Shown piece by piece: positions 63,801 through 64,000 of a DNA stretch of 64,000 bases (the first letter of the stretch is position 1; each line of letters begins with the position of its first letter). The stretch spans positions 24,888 through 88,887 of the forward strand of contig JBBFKY010000013.1 in assembly GCA_037481875.1 (NCBI GenBank). The letters run 5' to 3'. Both the position numbers and the translations under genes were made by a program. This stretch comes from Desulfosoma sp. (lineage in GTDB: Bacteria; Desulfobacterota; Syntrophobacteria; Syntrophobacterales; DSM-9756). The notes below the pieces were generated by a model. That model was not told where the DNA came from. It searched no databases and saw only the letters and a list, made by a program, of their open reading frames with translations.

Positions 63801-64000
63801 AGGACTCCTCTGGGATGTAGGTAAGGGGGGTTAAGTCATTGAGTCATTAAGTCATTGAGTCATTGAGTCATTAAGTCATTGAGTCATTAAGTCATTGAGT
63901 CATTGAGTCATTAAGGCATTAAGTCATTAAGTCATTGAGTCATTAAGTCATTAAGTCATTGAGGTGGAAGGGCCTCCTTTGGGATGTTGGTAAAGGGATT
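63801..64000. repeat. Octanucleotide tandem array (16 x GTCATTRA) inside a duplicated flank
   Basis: Sixteen 8-bp units of GTCATTGA or GTCATTAA run without a break from 63835 to 63962; one unit starts GG instead of GT. The flank GGACTCCTCTGGGATGTAGG (63802-63821) recurs after the array as GGCCTCCTTTGGGATGTTGG (63971-63990), so the array plus flank may itself repeat beyond the window. Spacers are absent, so it is not a CRISPR. Confidence 0.9.

Noticed and set aside
63835-63962. CRISPR array
   Set aside because: Units are 8 bp with no spacers, so this is a simple tandem satellite.

Overview
The window reads as chromosomal DNA of an anaerobic, probably sulfate-reducing or syntrophic Desulfobacterota bacterium (Syntrophobacteraceae-like). 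This is inferred from gene content: an Hdr/Flx electron-bifurcating operon with two predicted selenoproteins, a tungstate transporter, superoxide reductase, rubredoxin and several rubrerythrin-like proteins, an octaheme cytochrome c, and an ADP-forming acyl-CoA synthetase. No rRNA, tRNA or CRISPR array was seen. The species cannot be named from the sequence alone.

Layout. 1-900: end of an unknown gene, a GC-rich repeat cluster and a small hypothetical gene on the minus strand. 1.2-6.7 kb: pyruvate (or branched-chain 2-oxoacid) dehydrogenase complex, E1alpha-E1beta-E2, then E3 after an unusual 530-bp gap. 6.8-9.7 kb: tungstate ABC transporter tupABC behind a ModE/TunR-like palindrome. 9.7-12.5 kb: accessory stretch with a broken IS1634-type transposase, an ADP-ribosylglycohydrolase and about 1 kb without recognisable genes. 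12.5-18.2 kb, minus strand: housekeeping operon yhaM-like, tmk, holB, ricT/PSP1, metG. 18.7-25.6 kb: a DUF4126 membrane protein, two tandem large GTPases, a small membrane protein and a PpiD-type foldase. 26.0-29.2 kb, minus strand: a Cys/Met-metabolism PLP enzyme and transketolase. 30.0-33.3 kb: a hybrid sensor kinase with a solute-binding sensor domain.

33.3-42.8 kb is the most interesting part. It is a six-gene operon with a good sigma70-type promoter and a strong intrinsic terminator. It encodes a giant HdrA (two HdrA modules around a GltD/NfnB-like module), MvhD, two iron-sulfur subunits, a FlxA-like flavoprotein and an HdrD/DsrK-like CCG protein. In-frame TGA codons in the first and last genes fall exactly where the families carry a conserved cysteine, and each is followed by a SECIS-like hairpin. 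Both are called selenoproteins; a naive annotation would truncate or split them. The set probably couples NAD(P)H, ferredoxin and a thiol/disulfide carrier.

43.3-63.4 kb: an unknown protein, YjbQ, ADP-forming acyl-CoA synthetase, then a long plus-strand series devoted to oxygen/peroxide defence, redox proteins and metals: thiol peroxidase, desulfoferrodoxin, ferritin, three ferritin-like proteins, ZIP transporter, HAO-type octaheme cytochrome with two exported thioredoxin-fold proteins, DsrE-like protein, flavodoxin, small zinc-ribbon proteins, a YyaL/DUF255 protein, a SagB-like nitroreductase, CopZ/CopA and rubredoxin. The right edge holds a 16-copy octanucleotide satellite.

Intergenic spaces throughout carry two dispersed palindromic repeat families (one around GGGGCGGAC...GTCCGCCCC, the other around GGGGCGAGGC...GCCTCGCCCC). 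At least one copy of the second looks like an intrinsic terminator.
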